Shown piece by piece: positions 33,182 through 42,146 of a stretch of DNA of 64,000 bases. The notes beneath the pieces were generated by a model. The model ran no database searches. It was given only the letters and a program-made list of their open reading frames with translations, and was not told the DNA's origin. Position 1 is the stretch's first letter. Each line of letters starts with the position of its first letter. The position numbers and the translations under genes are program-made. The stretch covers positions 1 through 64,000 of the forward strand of contig JAGBEV010000055.1 in assembly GCA_017936785.1 (NCBI GenBank). Reading direction: 5' to 3'. Source of the stretch: Lachnospiraceae bacterium. Lineage in GTDB: Bacteria > Bacillota > Clostridia > Lachnospirales > Lachnospiraceae.

Positions 33182-34039
33182 TTAAAACGATCCGGGCTTT
33201 CTTACCGGAATCTGTATTTCAGAAAGCCATTCTGATTCGTTCTCCTTATTCCAGATGCCATCAATATACTTCTCGCGGATATTTCCGCAGATCTCATACC
33301 CGTTCTTCTCTATATATTTCAGAATTGCTGCATAGGTGTGTGGAAAATCATTATATGAACCTTTATGATAGATGCAGGCAGCCTGGATCTCCGGAAATTC
33401 TTTGAATTTTACAAGGTCTGTATCCTCTTTTTTTACCGTTACAGCATCGCAGGTCTCTATCAGGATTTGTTCATCCTTATAGCCGGTTTCCAGATAATGC
33501 GTAAAACAATATTCCGGAAGCGCACACTCACAGCCAAGGCGCTCCATTTCTGCTCCCATGACCGGCATCATATCAAAAAGCGCATCATAGGTCTCGATCC
33601 GTTTCTGCATTGTCGCTGCGATCACCGGCGGAATCCTTTTGATCAGCACCGGTGCTTCCAAATATTCATTGGAGTCCGCCATATATCCATCTATCATGGC
33701 AAGCTGCATGGTAAGCCCGGCAATCTTTGACAGGATTTCTTCTTTTTTCTTTGCAAGAAAATCAGCCGGATCAGGATCACTGTTTAACTTTCTGATGTCC
33801 TCAAGAGTAAACCCAGCCTGCTTTAATGCCATGATCCGGTGAAGGACCGCCATCTGGTCCATGGTATAATACCGGTATCCGTTCTCACTGTCCACAAAAG
33901 CGGGAAGCAAAAGTTCCTGCTCTTCGTAGAAACGCAGCGTCTTGATCGTTGTATGGTTCATCTGTGCAAACACGCCGATCTTATACAAATGATTTTTCTC
34001 TTTTATTTCACAACATTTATGTTCTTCCTTCATTTTCAT
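33182..34039 (-). CDS. MerR-family regulator with GyrI-like effector domain
   Basis: About 285 residues. The MerR HTH (IGVFAQMNHTTIKTLRFYEE, then YRYYTMDQMAVLHRIMALKQ) is followed by a coiled-coil (KKKEEILSKIAGLTMQLAMID) and a C-terminal GyrI-like ligand domain with PEIQAACIYHKGSYNDF. Start at 34039 ATG or 34048 GTG; a GGGTGG lies between. Last gene of the ABC operon. The MerR-type dyad before the operon (35545-35574) is the probable target, so drug binding would turn on the exporter and the regulator. Confidence 0.9.
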   Translation of the reverse strand: MKMKEEHKCCEIKEKNHLYKIGVFAQMNHTTIKTLRFYEEQELLLPAFVDSENGYRYYTMDQMAVLHRIMALKQAGFTLEDIRKLNSDPDPADFLAKKKEEILSKIAGLTMQLAMIDGYMADSNEYLEAPVLIKRIPPVIAATMQKRIETYDALFDMMPVMGAEMERLGCECALPEYCFTHYLETGYKDEQILIETCDAVTVKKEDTDLVKFKEFPEIQAACIYHKGSYNDFPHTYAAILKYIEKNGYEICGNIREKYIDGIWNKENESEWLSEIQIPVRKPGSF

Positions 34040-34049
34040 AACAGCCACC

Positions 34050-34790
34050 CTATTCCCACCGAAATGCCTTTACAGATATGATACTACAGATCAAAGTAAT
34101 CAGCACAAGCAGAATGATCTTATAGCCTACAGCATCCGGACATATTCCCATAGACGCCGCCTTCATCAACTTGATCCCCTGGGTCAGCGGCAGCACAGCA
34201 GCCACATTCTGTAGCCCCTTTGGAAAGAGCTCATAGGGAATTGTTGCCCCCGACAAAAACAGCATTGGAAAATAAACTGCACTTGTTACTGCATTCATTA
34301 CCTTAACAGTCCTGCAAAGGCTTGCGATCATCAAACCTATGGAGAACATAGAGACAAGCGTCAGCAGCCATGCTCCGATAAATGCTAATACATTTCCCTG
34401 CATCCGGTATCCGAAACAAAGCACAGAAACAATCGATACCAGTAATGCAGAGACCACAGCCATAACTGCGCTACAGATCGTGTCTGCTCCAAGTATCCAA
34501 ATCGGACTGCAAGGGCTGCAGTAGAAGTGTTTCAGTATTTTCTTATCCCTATAATCAACAATGACAATGGGAATGCTCATAAACGCACTACAGCAGATAC
34601 CAACTGCCACCAAAGATGCAAATGCGCTTTGCAAATAAGTCATTCCGCTGTCTCCTGCCGCCTTACCTCCGGCGATCATGGCGATCAGGACCAGCGTTGC
34701 CACAGGCATGCAGAGATTAAACACAAATACATCTGCAGAACGGAAAAACAGTTTTTGTTCAATACCATATACTTTGAGAAATCTTTTCAT
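34050..34790 (-). CDS. ABC-2 type drug exporter, permease
   Basis: A 246-residue membrane protein with six hydrophobic helices, typical of ABC2_membrane permeases (FFRSADVFVFNLCMPVATLV near the N-terminus, LFLSGATIPYELFPKGLQNV near residue 185). It overlaps the ATPase stop by four bases (ATGA). Together they would form a daunorubicin-type exporter; the substrate is unknown. Confidence 0.9.
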   Translation of the reverse strand: MKRFLKVYGIEQKLFFRSADVFVFNLCMPVATLVLIAMIAGGKAAGDSGMTYLQSAFASLVAVGICCSAFMSIPIVIVDYRDKKILKHFYCSPCSPIWILGADTICSAVMAVVSALLVSIVSVLCFGYRMQGNVLAFIGAWLLTLVSMFSIGLMIASLCRTVKVMNAVTSAVYFPMLFLSGATIPYELFPKGLQNVAAVLPLTQGIKLMKAASMGICPDAVGYKIILLVLITLICSIISVKAFRWE

Positions 34791-35512
34791 AGTCCGACCT
34801 CCTCACCCATATACCAAAGATATGCTTCTTCCAGATTGTCGTAGGGAGAAGCCTTTACTACTTCCGACACCGTTCCTTCCGTAACCTTTTTGCCATTCCT
34901 TATCAGCATGACCCTGTCACAGAGGTTTTCCGCTTCTTCCATATAGTGAGTGGTAAGGAAAACCGTAAGTCCGCTTTCCTTCAATCTTTTCAACGTTCTC
35001 CAGACCTCCCGGCGCGCAGCCACATCCAGCCCTGTTGTAAGTTCATCCAGAAAAACGATTTCCGGATTTCCGATCAATGCCAGGACCACCGACAGTTTCT
35101 GTCTTTCTCCTCCTGAAAGCTTTACTACCTGACTCTTCTCCAATTTCCCAAGACCAAACTCTTCCAAAAGTTCATGATAATCCCGGGAATGTAGGTAAAG
35201 TGCGGCATACTCTCTGCACACCTCATCCACTCTGATCGCAGCCTGATAATTGGAAGCCTGAAGTTGTACTCCTACCCTTTGGAAGATTTCCTTTCTGCAT
35301 TTTCCTGCCTCTCTGCCAAGGATCGCCGCCCTCCCGCTATCCGGTTTCTTCAGCCCGAGGATCATTTCAATGGTTGTGCTCTTGCCTGCTCCGTTTTGCC
35401 CAAGAAGCCCAAACACTTGTCCTTTTCCTACAGAAAATGAGAGACCGTCTACAACTTTTCGCCCGCAAAATGATTTTGTCAGTTCGTAAACCTTAATGCA
35501 CTCTGTACTCAT
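34787..35512 (-). CDS. ABC-2 type drug exporter, ATPase
   Basis: A 241-residue ABC protein with Walker A LLGQNGAGKSTT, signature VKLSGGERQKLSVVLAL, and Walker B IVFLDELTTGLD, then the switch histidine in LTTHYMEEAENLCD. It pairs with the permease encoded next. ATG at 35512 has GGAGG upstream. A MerR-type promoter precedes the gene. Confidence 0.93.
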   Translation of the reverse strand: MSTECIKVYELTKSFCGRKVVDGLSFSVGKGQVFGLLGQNGAGKSTTIEMILGLKKPDSGRAAILGREAGKCRKEIFQRVGVQLQASNYQAAIRVDEVCREYAALYLHSRDYHELLEEFGLGKLEKSQVVKLSGGERQKLSVVLALIGNPEIVFLDELTTGLDVAARREVWRTLKRLKESGLTVFLTTHYMEEAENLCDRVMLIRNGKKVTEGTVSEVVKASPYDNLEEAYLWYMGEEVGL

Positions 35513-35544
35513 TTAATTCCTCCTTTGGCTTGTTATGGAGCAAT

Positions 35545-35574
35545 TTTATATCCTCCCCTTTAGGGTAGAGTCAA
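35545..35574 (-). promoter_or_regulatory. MerR-type promoter/operator
   Basis: Minus strand TTGACT (35569-35574) and an AT-rich -10 starting TATAAA (35545-35550) flank 18-20 bases containing the dyad CTACCCTAAAGGGGAG. A lengthened spacer with a centred dyad is the classic MerR/BmrR layout. Confidence 0.75.
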
Positions 35575-35587
35575 GAGCAAAATATTT

Positions 35588-36415
35588 TTACAGTACAACA
35601 ATCCTTGCAAGATGATCATTTTCAACTGCCAGCACCAGATCAGCAGCAAAATTGGATACATCCGCTCTCAGATAGTCTTCCAATTCCGGCACCATCCTCC
35701 ATTTTTCCCGGACCATGCAGCAGATCATGGTATCCAGTGCAATTTCCAGCTGCCCTTTAGAATATCTGCTGACAGCCTTTTCCAGTTTCATGTACTCCGC
35801 CCGGTCATTTTCCACTCCCGGCTTTTTCCCGATCAGCATACATCCCAGCACATGTCTGTAGAAAATACTGCACAGGTTATAAAACTGCTTTTCATAGTCC
35901 CTCTGAAACCTTCTGAATATCCCATAAACATATTCTTTTGGAAAGGCTCCCATGAATTTTTGTTCCAGATCGATATATGCCACATATTTTTCCACCGCAT
36001 CTATTCCCGACTTTCCAATCGGGCAAAGAACCGGATAATCCATAGTAATGACCATATCCTGCGGCGCAAACAATACATCATAATAGCGGAAAAAAGCCGG
36101 CAATGCCTTTGTAACCGTATCATGATAATTTTCATTTCCATAGGCACAAAAGCTCAAAATCATTGTATTATAGCGTTCCTGTGTCCTCTTTACTTTTTCA
36201 ATTACCTTTTCATATCCGAGCCGGTATGCTTCTTTTGCCGGAACTTTGGCATTACTTACCAGTGCATTTTCCTTTTCATTCTCACCTATACAGTAAAGAA
36301 CAGCGCCCATAAGCCGGTTTGCCCTTTCATAAGTGACGGAAGTGCTCTCGCCGGACGTATACCTTTCGGTAAGCTTTGCCACGATCGGCAATAATTCTTC
36401 TAACGTATATTCCAT
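35588..36415 (-). CDS. Uncharacterised protein (DUF6179-like)
   Basis: A 275-residue, soluble, mostly helical protein with no motif that suggests a reaction. From memory it matches the Lachnospiraceae family DUF6179 and is usually paired with a DUF6323 protein, as here. GGAGG precedes ATG; only 12 bases separate it from the partner gene. The pair sits downstream of the bmpA terminator. I cannot assign a function. Confidence 0.65.
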   Translation of the reverse strand: MEYTLEELLPIVAKLTERYTSGESTSVTYERANRLMGAVLYCIGENEKENALVSNAKVPAKEAYRLGYEKVIEKVKRTQERYNTMILSFCAYGNENYHDTVTKALPAFFRYYDVLFAPQDMVITMDYPVLCPIGKSGIDAVEKYVAYIDLEQKFMGAFPKEYVYGIFRRFQRDYEKQFYNLCSIFYRHVLGCMLIGKKPGVENDRAEYMKLEKAVSRYSKGQLEIALDTMICCMVREKWRMVPELEDYLRADVSNFAADLVLAVENDHLARIVVL

Positions 36416-36427
36416 AAATTTCCTCCA

Positions 36428-36958
36428 TCACATCAGATCGCTCAATGCCTGCAAAAAAACTTCCCTATCCCACCGCCTGACAATATCCATCTTTTTAAAT
36501 TCACCTCTGCCGCCGGTTTCCTGATAGCCCCGGTAGCCTGCACGGATCGCCTGTGCAAAAATATCCAGACAGGTCTCTTCCAGATAGTCAGGATCCCCAA
36601 AGCATACCGTATCAAACTGTTCTCTCATAAATTCCAAAAGCTCATCATCCGTAATCTCATCCAGCATTTCGTTCTTATACAAATAAAAAATCTCCTGCAG
36701 CCTTGCAATGATTTGGACATAATTGTTCTGATCAATGTAAGAAGAATCGCAAAATGTATCGATCAGCTTTGGCAATATCCCCTCCCCAAATTCAACTCGC
36801 TGCTGCTCTCTTAGATTGTCACGGCGCAGCGAAACAAGCTGCTGTGCCTCCGATTCCGTAAGCGCAAGACCGAACTTTTCCGTTTTCCGGTTCATTCCGA
36901 CGACAGCCTGGATCTGATTCTGCCCAAAGACCAACGCCATCCATTCTTTCTCTTCCAT
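36428..36958 (-). CDS. Uncharacterised protein (DUF6323-like)
   Basis: About 176 residues from the ATG at 36958 (MEEKEWMALVFGQN). The open frame runs to 37126, but that would cross the bmpA terminator, so the short start is chosen; AAAGGCGGG lies upstream. The protein contains LALTESEAQQLVSLRR and an acidic helical middle (DEITDDELLEFMREQFD). From memory it resembles DUF6323. Likely forms a unit with the following gene. Confidence 0.65.
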   Translation of the reverse strand: MEEKEWMALVFGQNQIQAVVGMNRKTEKFGLALTESEAQQLVSLRRDNLREQQRVEFGEGILPKLIDTFCDSSYIDQNNYVQIIARLQEIFYLYKNEMLDEITDDELLEFMREQFDTVCFGDPDYLEETCLDIFAQAIRAGYRGYQETGGRGEFKKMDIVRRWDREVFLQALSDLM

Positions 36959-37073
36959 TTCAATACCCGCCTTTCCACATAGTTTTTTGATTATACGACA
37001 GGCAGACATCGATTGGTAGACTTGAAAATTTTGCGTTTTTATGGTAATGCAGCTTTTCTTAGGATGCTTGGCA

Positions 37074-37102
37074 ATAAAAAAGGAAGCCCCAACGGACTTC
37101 CT
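37074..37102 (-). terminator. Terminator of bmpA
   Basis: On the minus strand AGGAAGTCCGTTGGGGCTTC and CT form a stem followed by TTTTTTATT, about 25 bases after the bmpA stop. Confidence 0.85.
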
Positions 37103-37127
37103 CTTTTCAAATATTTCTATTGTCAAT

Positions 37128-38408
37128 TTAGTTCAACTCGGTAATGCCATCCACACGAATGTCAAAAGAAGGAGCTGATCTGAATTCGGATTCATGGAAA
37201 TAGCCATCCCAGATCGCATTCTGGTCTTCTTCATCATCTGTATCAAAATCGCCTGTCAGATCGATCACATACTCATCAAGTGTTGCACCGCCAACAGTAA
37301 ATTTAGAAGTATCGAATACATGTAAAGAACCGTCCTTTAATGCTGCTTCTACTTCCGCAACTTTTTCTGCTGTTCCTTCTGCACATGCGCTGCCAAGCTC
37401 AGTGATCTTAACGGCATCTTCAGCATAACCTTTTGCCCAGTTCTGAGGAATTGCTTCACCCTTCGCTGCTGTGGCAATGGCATATTCATAATATACACTC
37501 CAGTTATTGGTTGCACTTGTTAAAGCTACATCAGGTGCTACGGAAAGCATGTCCACATTATAGCCTACGCTGTAAGCAACTGTACCTGCTTCATGTGCTG
37601 CCTGTACTGCTGCAGGAGCGCCGGTAGAATCTGCGTGCTGACCGATAATCAGACATCCATCGGACATGAGAGCCTTTGCAGCCTCACCTTCTGCTGTAAT
37701 ATCAAACCAGGAGTTTGTATAGGAAACTTCCATCACTACATTTTCATATACACTCTTTACACCTAAATAGAAAGCTGTATAACCGGATACAACCTCTGCA
37801 TAAGGATAAGCGCCTACATAACCGATCTTAACATTTCCGTCTGCATCTATGCTTACTGCGGGAATTTCCCCCTTTGCATCCATTTCTGCAATCTTCATAC
37901 CTGCAACTACACCGGAAACATAGCGGCTTTCATAGACATTGGTAAATGCGTTGCACAGATTGGGAAGCCCGCTGACTGTTGCGGTATCACCAGTCATGGC
38001 TACAAATGTAACATCAGGAACTTCCGCTGCTGCCTGCTGCATATACGTCTGATGTCCGTAGCTGTTGGAAAAGATCACGTTACATCCTGCATCTACAAGG
38101 TCCATAGCCGCATCATAACAGGAAGCATCTTCTGAAATGTTATATTTCCATACAACCTGATCTTCCGGTACACCAAGTGCTTCACAAGCCTTTTTGATAC
38201 CATCGATATGAGCAAAGGTATAACCTTCATTCTCATCGCCCAGCATGATTGCACCGACTTTAAAGTCTGCAGGAATTGCTGTGGATTCCTCTGTTCCCTC
38301 TGCCACATTTTCTCCGGCAGATGGCTCTTCTGTTGCCGCATTATTTCCGCATGCCACTAAAGAAAACACCATAGCACCCGTCAACAACAAGCTAACAAGT
38401 TTTTTCAT
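37128..38408 (-). CDS. bmpA: BMP-family nucleoside-binding lipoprotein
   Basis: About 426 residues from the ATG at 38408 (GGGAGGA upstream; the frame to 38465 runs into the leader hairpin). A lipoprotein signal peptide ends in SLVACGN with the lipidated cysteine at residue 20, then an acidic low-complexity linker (TEEPSAGENVAEGTEE). The BMP domain has VIFSNSYGHQTYMQQAA, VSGVVAGMKIAE and LIIGQHADSTGAPAAVQAA. It is an extracellular substrate-binding protein for nucleosides serving a NupABC transporter. The only such transporter in this window is about 29 kb away at 4191-7843. Strong promoter, operator-like dyad and hairpin precede it. Confidence 0.93.
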   Translation of the reverse strand: MKKLVSLLLTGAMVFSLVACGNNAATEEPSAGENVAEGTEESTAIPADFKVGAIMLGDENEGYTFAHIDGIKKACEALGVPEDQVVWKYNISEDASCYDAAMDLVDAGCNVIFSNSYGHQTYMQQAAAEVPDVTFVAMTGDTATVSGLPNLCNAFTNVYESRYVSGVVAGMKIAEMDAKGEIPAVSIDADGNVKIGYVGAYPYAEVVSGYTAFYLGVKSVYENVVMEVSYTNSWFDITAEGEAAKALMSDGCLIIGQHADSTGAPAAVQAAHEAGTVAYSVGYNVDMLSVAPDVALTSATNNWSVYYEYAIATAAKGEAIPQNWAKGYAEDAVKITELGSACAEGTAEKVAEVEAALKDGSLHVFDTSKFTVGGATLDEYVIDLTGDFDTDDEEDQNAIWDGYFHESEFRSAPSFDIRVDGITELN

Positions 38409-38465
38409 AATTTTATCCTCCCTGAAAATTTTGTGATCAAGCACTGCATTCTCTTTGGAATACAA

Positions 38466-38488
38466 AAAGAGGCTTATTGTGCCTCTTT
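38466..38488 (-). terminator. Hairpin in the bmpA leader (terminator or attenuator)
   Basis: Minus strand AAAGAGGC-ACAATAA-GCCTCTTT plus two further T residues. It lies downstream of both the exporter stop (38564) and the bmpA promoter, so it may terminate the exporter transcript and also attenuate bmpA. Confidence 0.7.
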
Positions 38489-38491
38489 GCT

Positions 38492-38536
38492 TAATGGATT
38501 ATGCCATTAGTATAACATGCAGATTTTGTCTGTCAA
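38492..38536 (-). promoter_or_regulatory. bmpA promoter with operator-like dyad
   Basis: TTGACA (38531-38536), 16 bases, TATACT (38509-38514) with extended TG. The dyad TAATGGATTATGCCATTA (38492-38509) begins at the last -10 base and spans the expected start site, suggesting repressor control of nucleoside uptake. Confidence 0.7.
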
Positions 38537-38563
38537 TGTCAAAATTATCCGAAAAAATTACTT

Positions 38564-40378
38564 TTATGTTATATTTCCTGCAAACTGTGTCATATACAGC
38601 TCATAATATTTTCCTTTTTGCCTCAGCAATTCCTCATGATTGCCGATTTCCGCAATCCTTCCTTCATCCATTACCACAATACAGTCCGCATCCTGAATGG
38701 TTGAAATGCGGTGGGCAATGATCAGGCTGGTACGGTCCTTCATAAGATTTACCATAGCATCCTGGATATGCTTTTCCGTTCTGGTGTCCACACTGGAAGT
38801 TGCTTCATCCAGGATGAGGATTCTGGGATCAGCCAAAAATGCCCTTGCAATGGACAAAAGCTGCCTTTGTCCCTGGGAAAGATTTTGTCCTCCCTCTGTC
38901 AGCATGGTATTCATTTTATCAGGCAGATGTCTGATCAGCTCGGTACAATAGCTTAATCTGACAGCTTCATCCAGCTCTTTCCATCCCGCCTCCGGGTTAG
39001 AGTAACGAATAATATTTTCCACCGTATCCGAAAACAGAACTGTATCCTGCAATACAATGGCGATATTTTTGCGCAGGTTATCACAGGAAATATCCCGGAT
39101 ATCCACACCGTCGATTTTTATGGCTCCGCTGTCAGGCTGATAAAAACGCATCAGCAGATTGACCACTGTTGTCTTTCCGCTTCCTGTAGCTCCTACCAGG
39201 GCGATCTTATGCCCTGCCCTGACGTCAAAATCAAATCCGTGAAGTACTTCTTTTCCGGGGACATAGGAAAAATGTACATTTTCAAAGGTAACTGTGCCTA
39301 TGGCATCATCCATGATCTTATTGCCCCTTTGATCCTCTGAGGGCTCATCCATCAGGGCAAAAACCCTTTCTGCGCCGGCTAATGCCGTCTGGATCTGTCC
39401 GTATATCTGGGCAAGCTCCTCTATAGGTCTGCCAAACTGCCTGGCATAAACGATAAAAGCCGAGATCGTCCCTACGGATATGACCCCTTTTATGGCAAAG
39501 TATCCTCCAAAGGCAGCAATGATCACAAACCCGATATTGTTAATGACATTCATGACCGGTCCCATGGAGCCGCTGAGGATTTCAGCTATGATTCCGGCTT
39601 TTGTCAGTTCATCAGAAGTTTGCCGGAAATCATTTAAAACAGCTTCCTGTCTGTTATATGCCACAACTGTTTTGTAGCCTGTTACCATCTCTTCTACAGT
39701 TCCGTTGATCTGACCCAAAAGCTCCTGCCTTTTGCTGAAGAAATTTTTCATGGCACCGGACAGATATCTGGTGGCAAATATGGTTAAAATAACCGTTACG
39801 CAGGATAACAGCGCAAGCTGGGGACATATCCAGACCATCATGATGACTGTCCCTGAAATTGTAAGCACACCGGATACCAGAGAGCTCATGGACTGGGATA
39901 TCATATTGGAAATATTCTCCACATCATTGGTCATACGGCTCATAATGTCTCCATGGGAATGCCGGTCCAGATAGGCAATAGGCAGATGAACGATCTTACG
40001 GAACAGATCCTCTCTCAGTTTTTCCACTACAGCCTGGCTGAGTCTGGCGCTGCAAAGGCTTTGGGCATAGGTTACCGCTCCATGGATCACATATAAGACC
40101 AGCATGATCATTAAAACCTTATTTAACCCCTGAAAATCTCCCTGGGTGATCAGATCTATGGTCCCACTCTGCAGTCTGGGCGCATACACCATGCAGCACA
40201 CCACAACTATTACTGCCCCGGTCAGTCCAAGCATCAGATTTTTCTGCTTTGCAAAATAAGCCATCAGCCTGAGAATGGTTTCTTTTCCATTATCCGCCTT
40301 TTCATAGGTAATAGGACTTCTGGGTCCCCGCATTCCCGGTATATTATAATTTTGTGCCTTTTTTTCTGCTTCAGCCAA
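38564..40378 (-). CDS. Heterodimeric ABC exporter, subunit with canonical ATP site
   Basis: About 604 residues; the frame opens at ATG 40393, but GGAGG is best placed for the TTG at 40378. A six-helix exporter membrane domain is followed by an ABC domain with Walker A GATGSGKTT, signature LSQGQRQLLSIARAF and Walker B ILILDEATSSVDTRTE carrying the catalytic glutamate. It resembles TM288/MdlB-type subunits and pairs with the gene upstream, which has a degenerate site. A multidrug or lipid-linked substrate is likely. The bmpA leader hairpin may be its terminator. Confidence 0.92.
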   Translation of the reverse strand: MAEAEKKAQNYNIPGMRGPRSPITYEKADNGKETILRLMAYFAKQKNLMLGLTGAVIVVVCCMVYAPRLQSGTIDLITQGDFQGLNKVLMIMLVLYVIHGAVTYAQSLCSARLSQAVVEKLREDLFRKIVHLPIAYLDRHSHGDIMSRMTNDVENISNMISQSMSSLVSGVLTISGTVIMMVWICPQLALLSCVTVILTIFATRYLSGAMKNFFSKRQELLGQINGTVEEMVTGYKTVVAYNRQEAVLNDFRQTSDELTKAGIIAEILSGSMGPVMNVINNIGFVIIAAFGGYFAIKGVISVGTISAFIVYARQFGRPIEELAQIYGQIQTALAGAERVFALMDEPSEDQRGNKIMDDAIGTVTFENVHFSYVPGKEVLHGFDFDVRAGHKIALVGATGSGKTTVVNLLMRFYQPDSGAIKIDGVDIRDISCDNLRKNIAIVLQDTVLFSDTVENIIRYSNPEAGWKELDEAVRLSYCTELIRHLPDKMNTMLTEGGQNLSQGQRQLLSIARAFLADPRILILDEATSSVDTRTEKHIQDAMVNLMKDRTSLIIAHRISTIQDADCIVVMDEGRIAEIGNHEELLRQKGKYYELYMTQFAGNIT

Positions 40379-42122
40379 TGCATTCACCTCCATCCTTTAA
40401 CTGAGACTGATAGATCTCCCTGTAAATTCCGCAGGTTTCCAACAACCGTTCATGGCTGTCACAGGCGGCGATCCTGCCGTTTTCCATTACAGCGATCCGG
40501 TCTGCATTGCGAATAGAGGCAATCCGTTGTGCAATGATCACCTTTGTCATATTTCCATAATTTTCTGAAAGCATCTGATACAGATCTGCTTCTGTTTTTA
40601 AATCCAAAGCACTGGTAGCATCATCCAGAATCAGAATTTCCCCATCACGGATAATTCCACGGCTGATGGCAATTCTCTGCTTCTGTCCTCCCGAAAGGCT
40701 CATTCCCTGCTGGGCGATGACCGTATCAAGCCCCTCCGGAAGCTTTTGGATAAAATCCCATGCCTGTGCCGTTTTTGCTGCTTTTTCCAGCTCTTTAGGA
40801 CCTGCCTGGGGATTTCCCCATAAAATATTTTCTCTGACCGTAGTGGAATAAATTTCACTCTTCTGCAGGGCAATAGCCACCTTATTTCTTAATTCCTGCT
40901 TTTTATAATCCCTTACATTTTTCCCATCTACAAACACATTCCCCTTTGTTGCATCAAAAAACCTGGGGATCAGATTGACAAGTGTGGATTTGCCGCAGCC
41001 GGTGGCACCGATAATTCCAAAAGTCTCCCCGGGATGAATGGTCAGATCAATATCTCTTAACACCGGTTCCCTGCTTCCCTCAGGATAGACAAAGGAAACC
41101 TGTTCAAAGCGGATTTCCCCTCTGCACTCCCCGGATGTATTGCCATCTTCAACAGAACCGTCCTTTAAATCTTCGGGGCATTCCAAAACCTCTCTGATAC
41201 GCTTTGCAGAAGCACTTCCCCTGGAAACGCTTTGAAAGATCATGACTGTACGCATGACAGCGTTGAGGATCTGGGATATATAAGTGATCGCCGCCATGAC
41301 ATTGCCCGGAGTGGCTTCCCCGCCTTCCACCAGGATACCGCCGACCTTGATCACAGCTACCACGGAAATATTTAAGATCACATTCATAATAGGTGTCATA
41401 TATGAAAACAGTTCCAATACCCTCAGCTGGGTCCCCACAAGCCCCTGATTTGCCTCACGAAACCGTTCTGTCTCATACTCTTCCCTGACATACGCCTTTA
41501 CTACCCTCGCACCGGACACATTTTCCTGCATAACATGATTGACCTTATCCAGACGGGTCTGCAAAAGTCCAAACATAGGATCTGCCTTTTTCATAAAGAA
41601 GACCACACAAAATAAGATCGGTATAAAGGCGCAGAAAACCACCGTACCAAACTGCATATTCAGTGAAAGCATACATACAATGCCTCCTGCAAAAAGCAGA
41701 AAGGTCCGGACAAATCCCCGGATACTCATAGAAACCAGATTCTGTACCTGCGTAATATCATTGGTCACCCTTGTGACCAGAGATCCTGTGGAAAACCGGT
41801 CTGTCTGGGCAAATGAAAAGGACATGACCTTTTCAAAGGTGTCCTTTCTCAGATCATTGCCGAAATTCTGGCTGCAAAGGTTGGCAAACACGCCTGATAC
41901 CACGCCGCAGATACCTCCCACTGCCACCAGTCCGATCATCTGCAGCCCCGTATTGATCACCAGATCCAGATTGCCCACCCCGCCGTTATTCAAGCCTAAT
42001 ACGCCGTCATCTACGATCACACTCATAAGGCGGGGCTGCCAAAGATCCATAACAACCTCTCCTAACATAAATAACGGTGTCAAAATAATAAATAACCAAT
42101 ACTTTTTTAAATACGAAAACAT
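40371..42122 (-). CDS. Heterodimeric ABC exporter, subunit with degenerate ATP site
   Basis: 583 residues: six-helix membrane domain, then an ABC domain with Walker A GATGCGKST, signature LSGGQKQRIAISRGI and Walker B ILILDDATSALD, where aspartate replaces the catalytic glutamate. This is the hallmark of the degenerate subunit in TM287/288 and BmrCD exporters. The gene overlaps its partner by a few bases. Only a weak RBS precedes ATG (42122), 24 bases after the small hydrolase gene. Confidence 0.92.
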   Translation of the reverse strand: MFSYLKKYWLFIILTPLFMLGEVVMDLWQPRLMSVIVDDGVLGLNNGGVGNLDLVINTGLQMIGLVAVGGICGVVSGVFANLCSQNFGNDLRKDTFEKVMSFSFAQTDRFSTGSLVTRVTNDITQVQNLVSMSIRGFVRTFLLFAGGIVCMLSLNMQFGTVVFCAFIPILFCVVFFMKKADPMFGLLQTRLDKVNHVMQENVSGARVVKAYVREEYETERFREANQGLVGTQLRVLELFSYMTPIMNVILNISVVAVIKVGGILVEGGEATPGNVMAAITYISQILNAVMRTVMIFQSVSRGSASAKRIREVLECPEDLKDGSVEDGNTSGECRGEIRFEQVSFVYPEGSREPVLRDIDLTIHPGETFGIIGATGCGKSTLVNLIPRFFDATKGNVFVDGKNVRDYKKQELRNKVAIALQKSEIYSTTVRENILWGNPQAGPKELEKAAKTAQAWDFIQKLPEGLDTVIAQQGMSLSGGQKQRIAISRGIIRDGEILILDDATSALDLKTEADLYQMLSENYGNMTKVIIAQRIASIRNADRIAVMENGRIAACDSHERLLETCGIYREIYQSQLKDGGECIG

Positions 42123-42146
42123 TTTTCAAATTCCCTTTTTATCCCG

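Noticed and set aside
32912-33405. Short frames on both strands containing AYAKLFKAD
   Set aside because: Both come from the arms of the foldback element; the match between them is produced by the inverted repeat.
36959-37126. N-terminal extension of the DUF6323-like protein
   Set aside because: It would cross the bmpA terminator and has no RBS; the ATG at 36958 fits better.
38409-38465. N-terminal extension of BmpA
   Set aside because: It would place 19 residues before a standard lipoprotein signal peptide, and the RBS fits the ATG at 38408.
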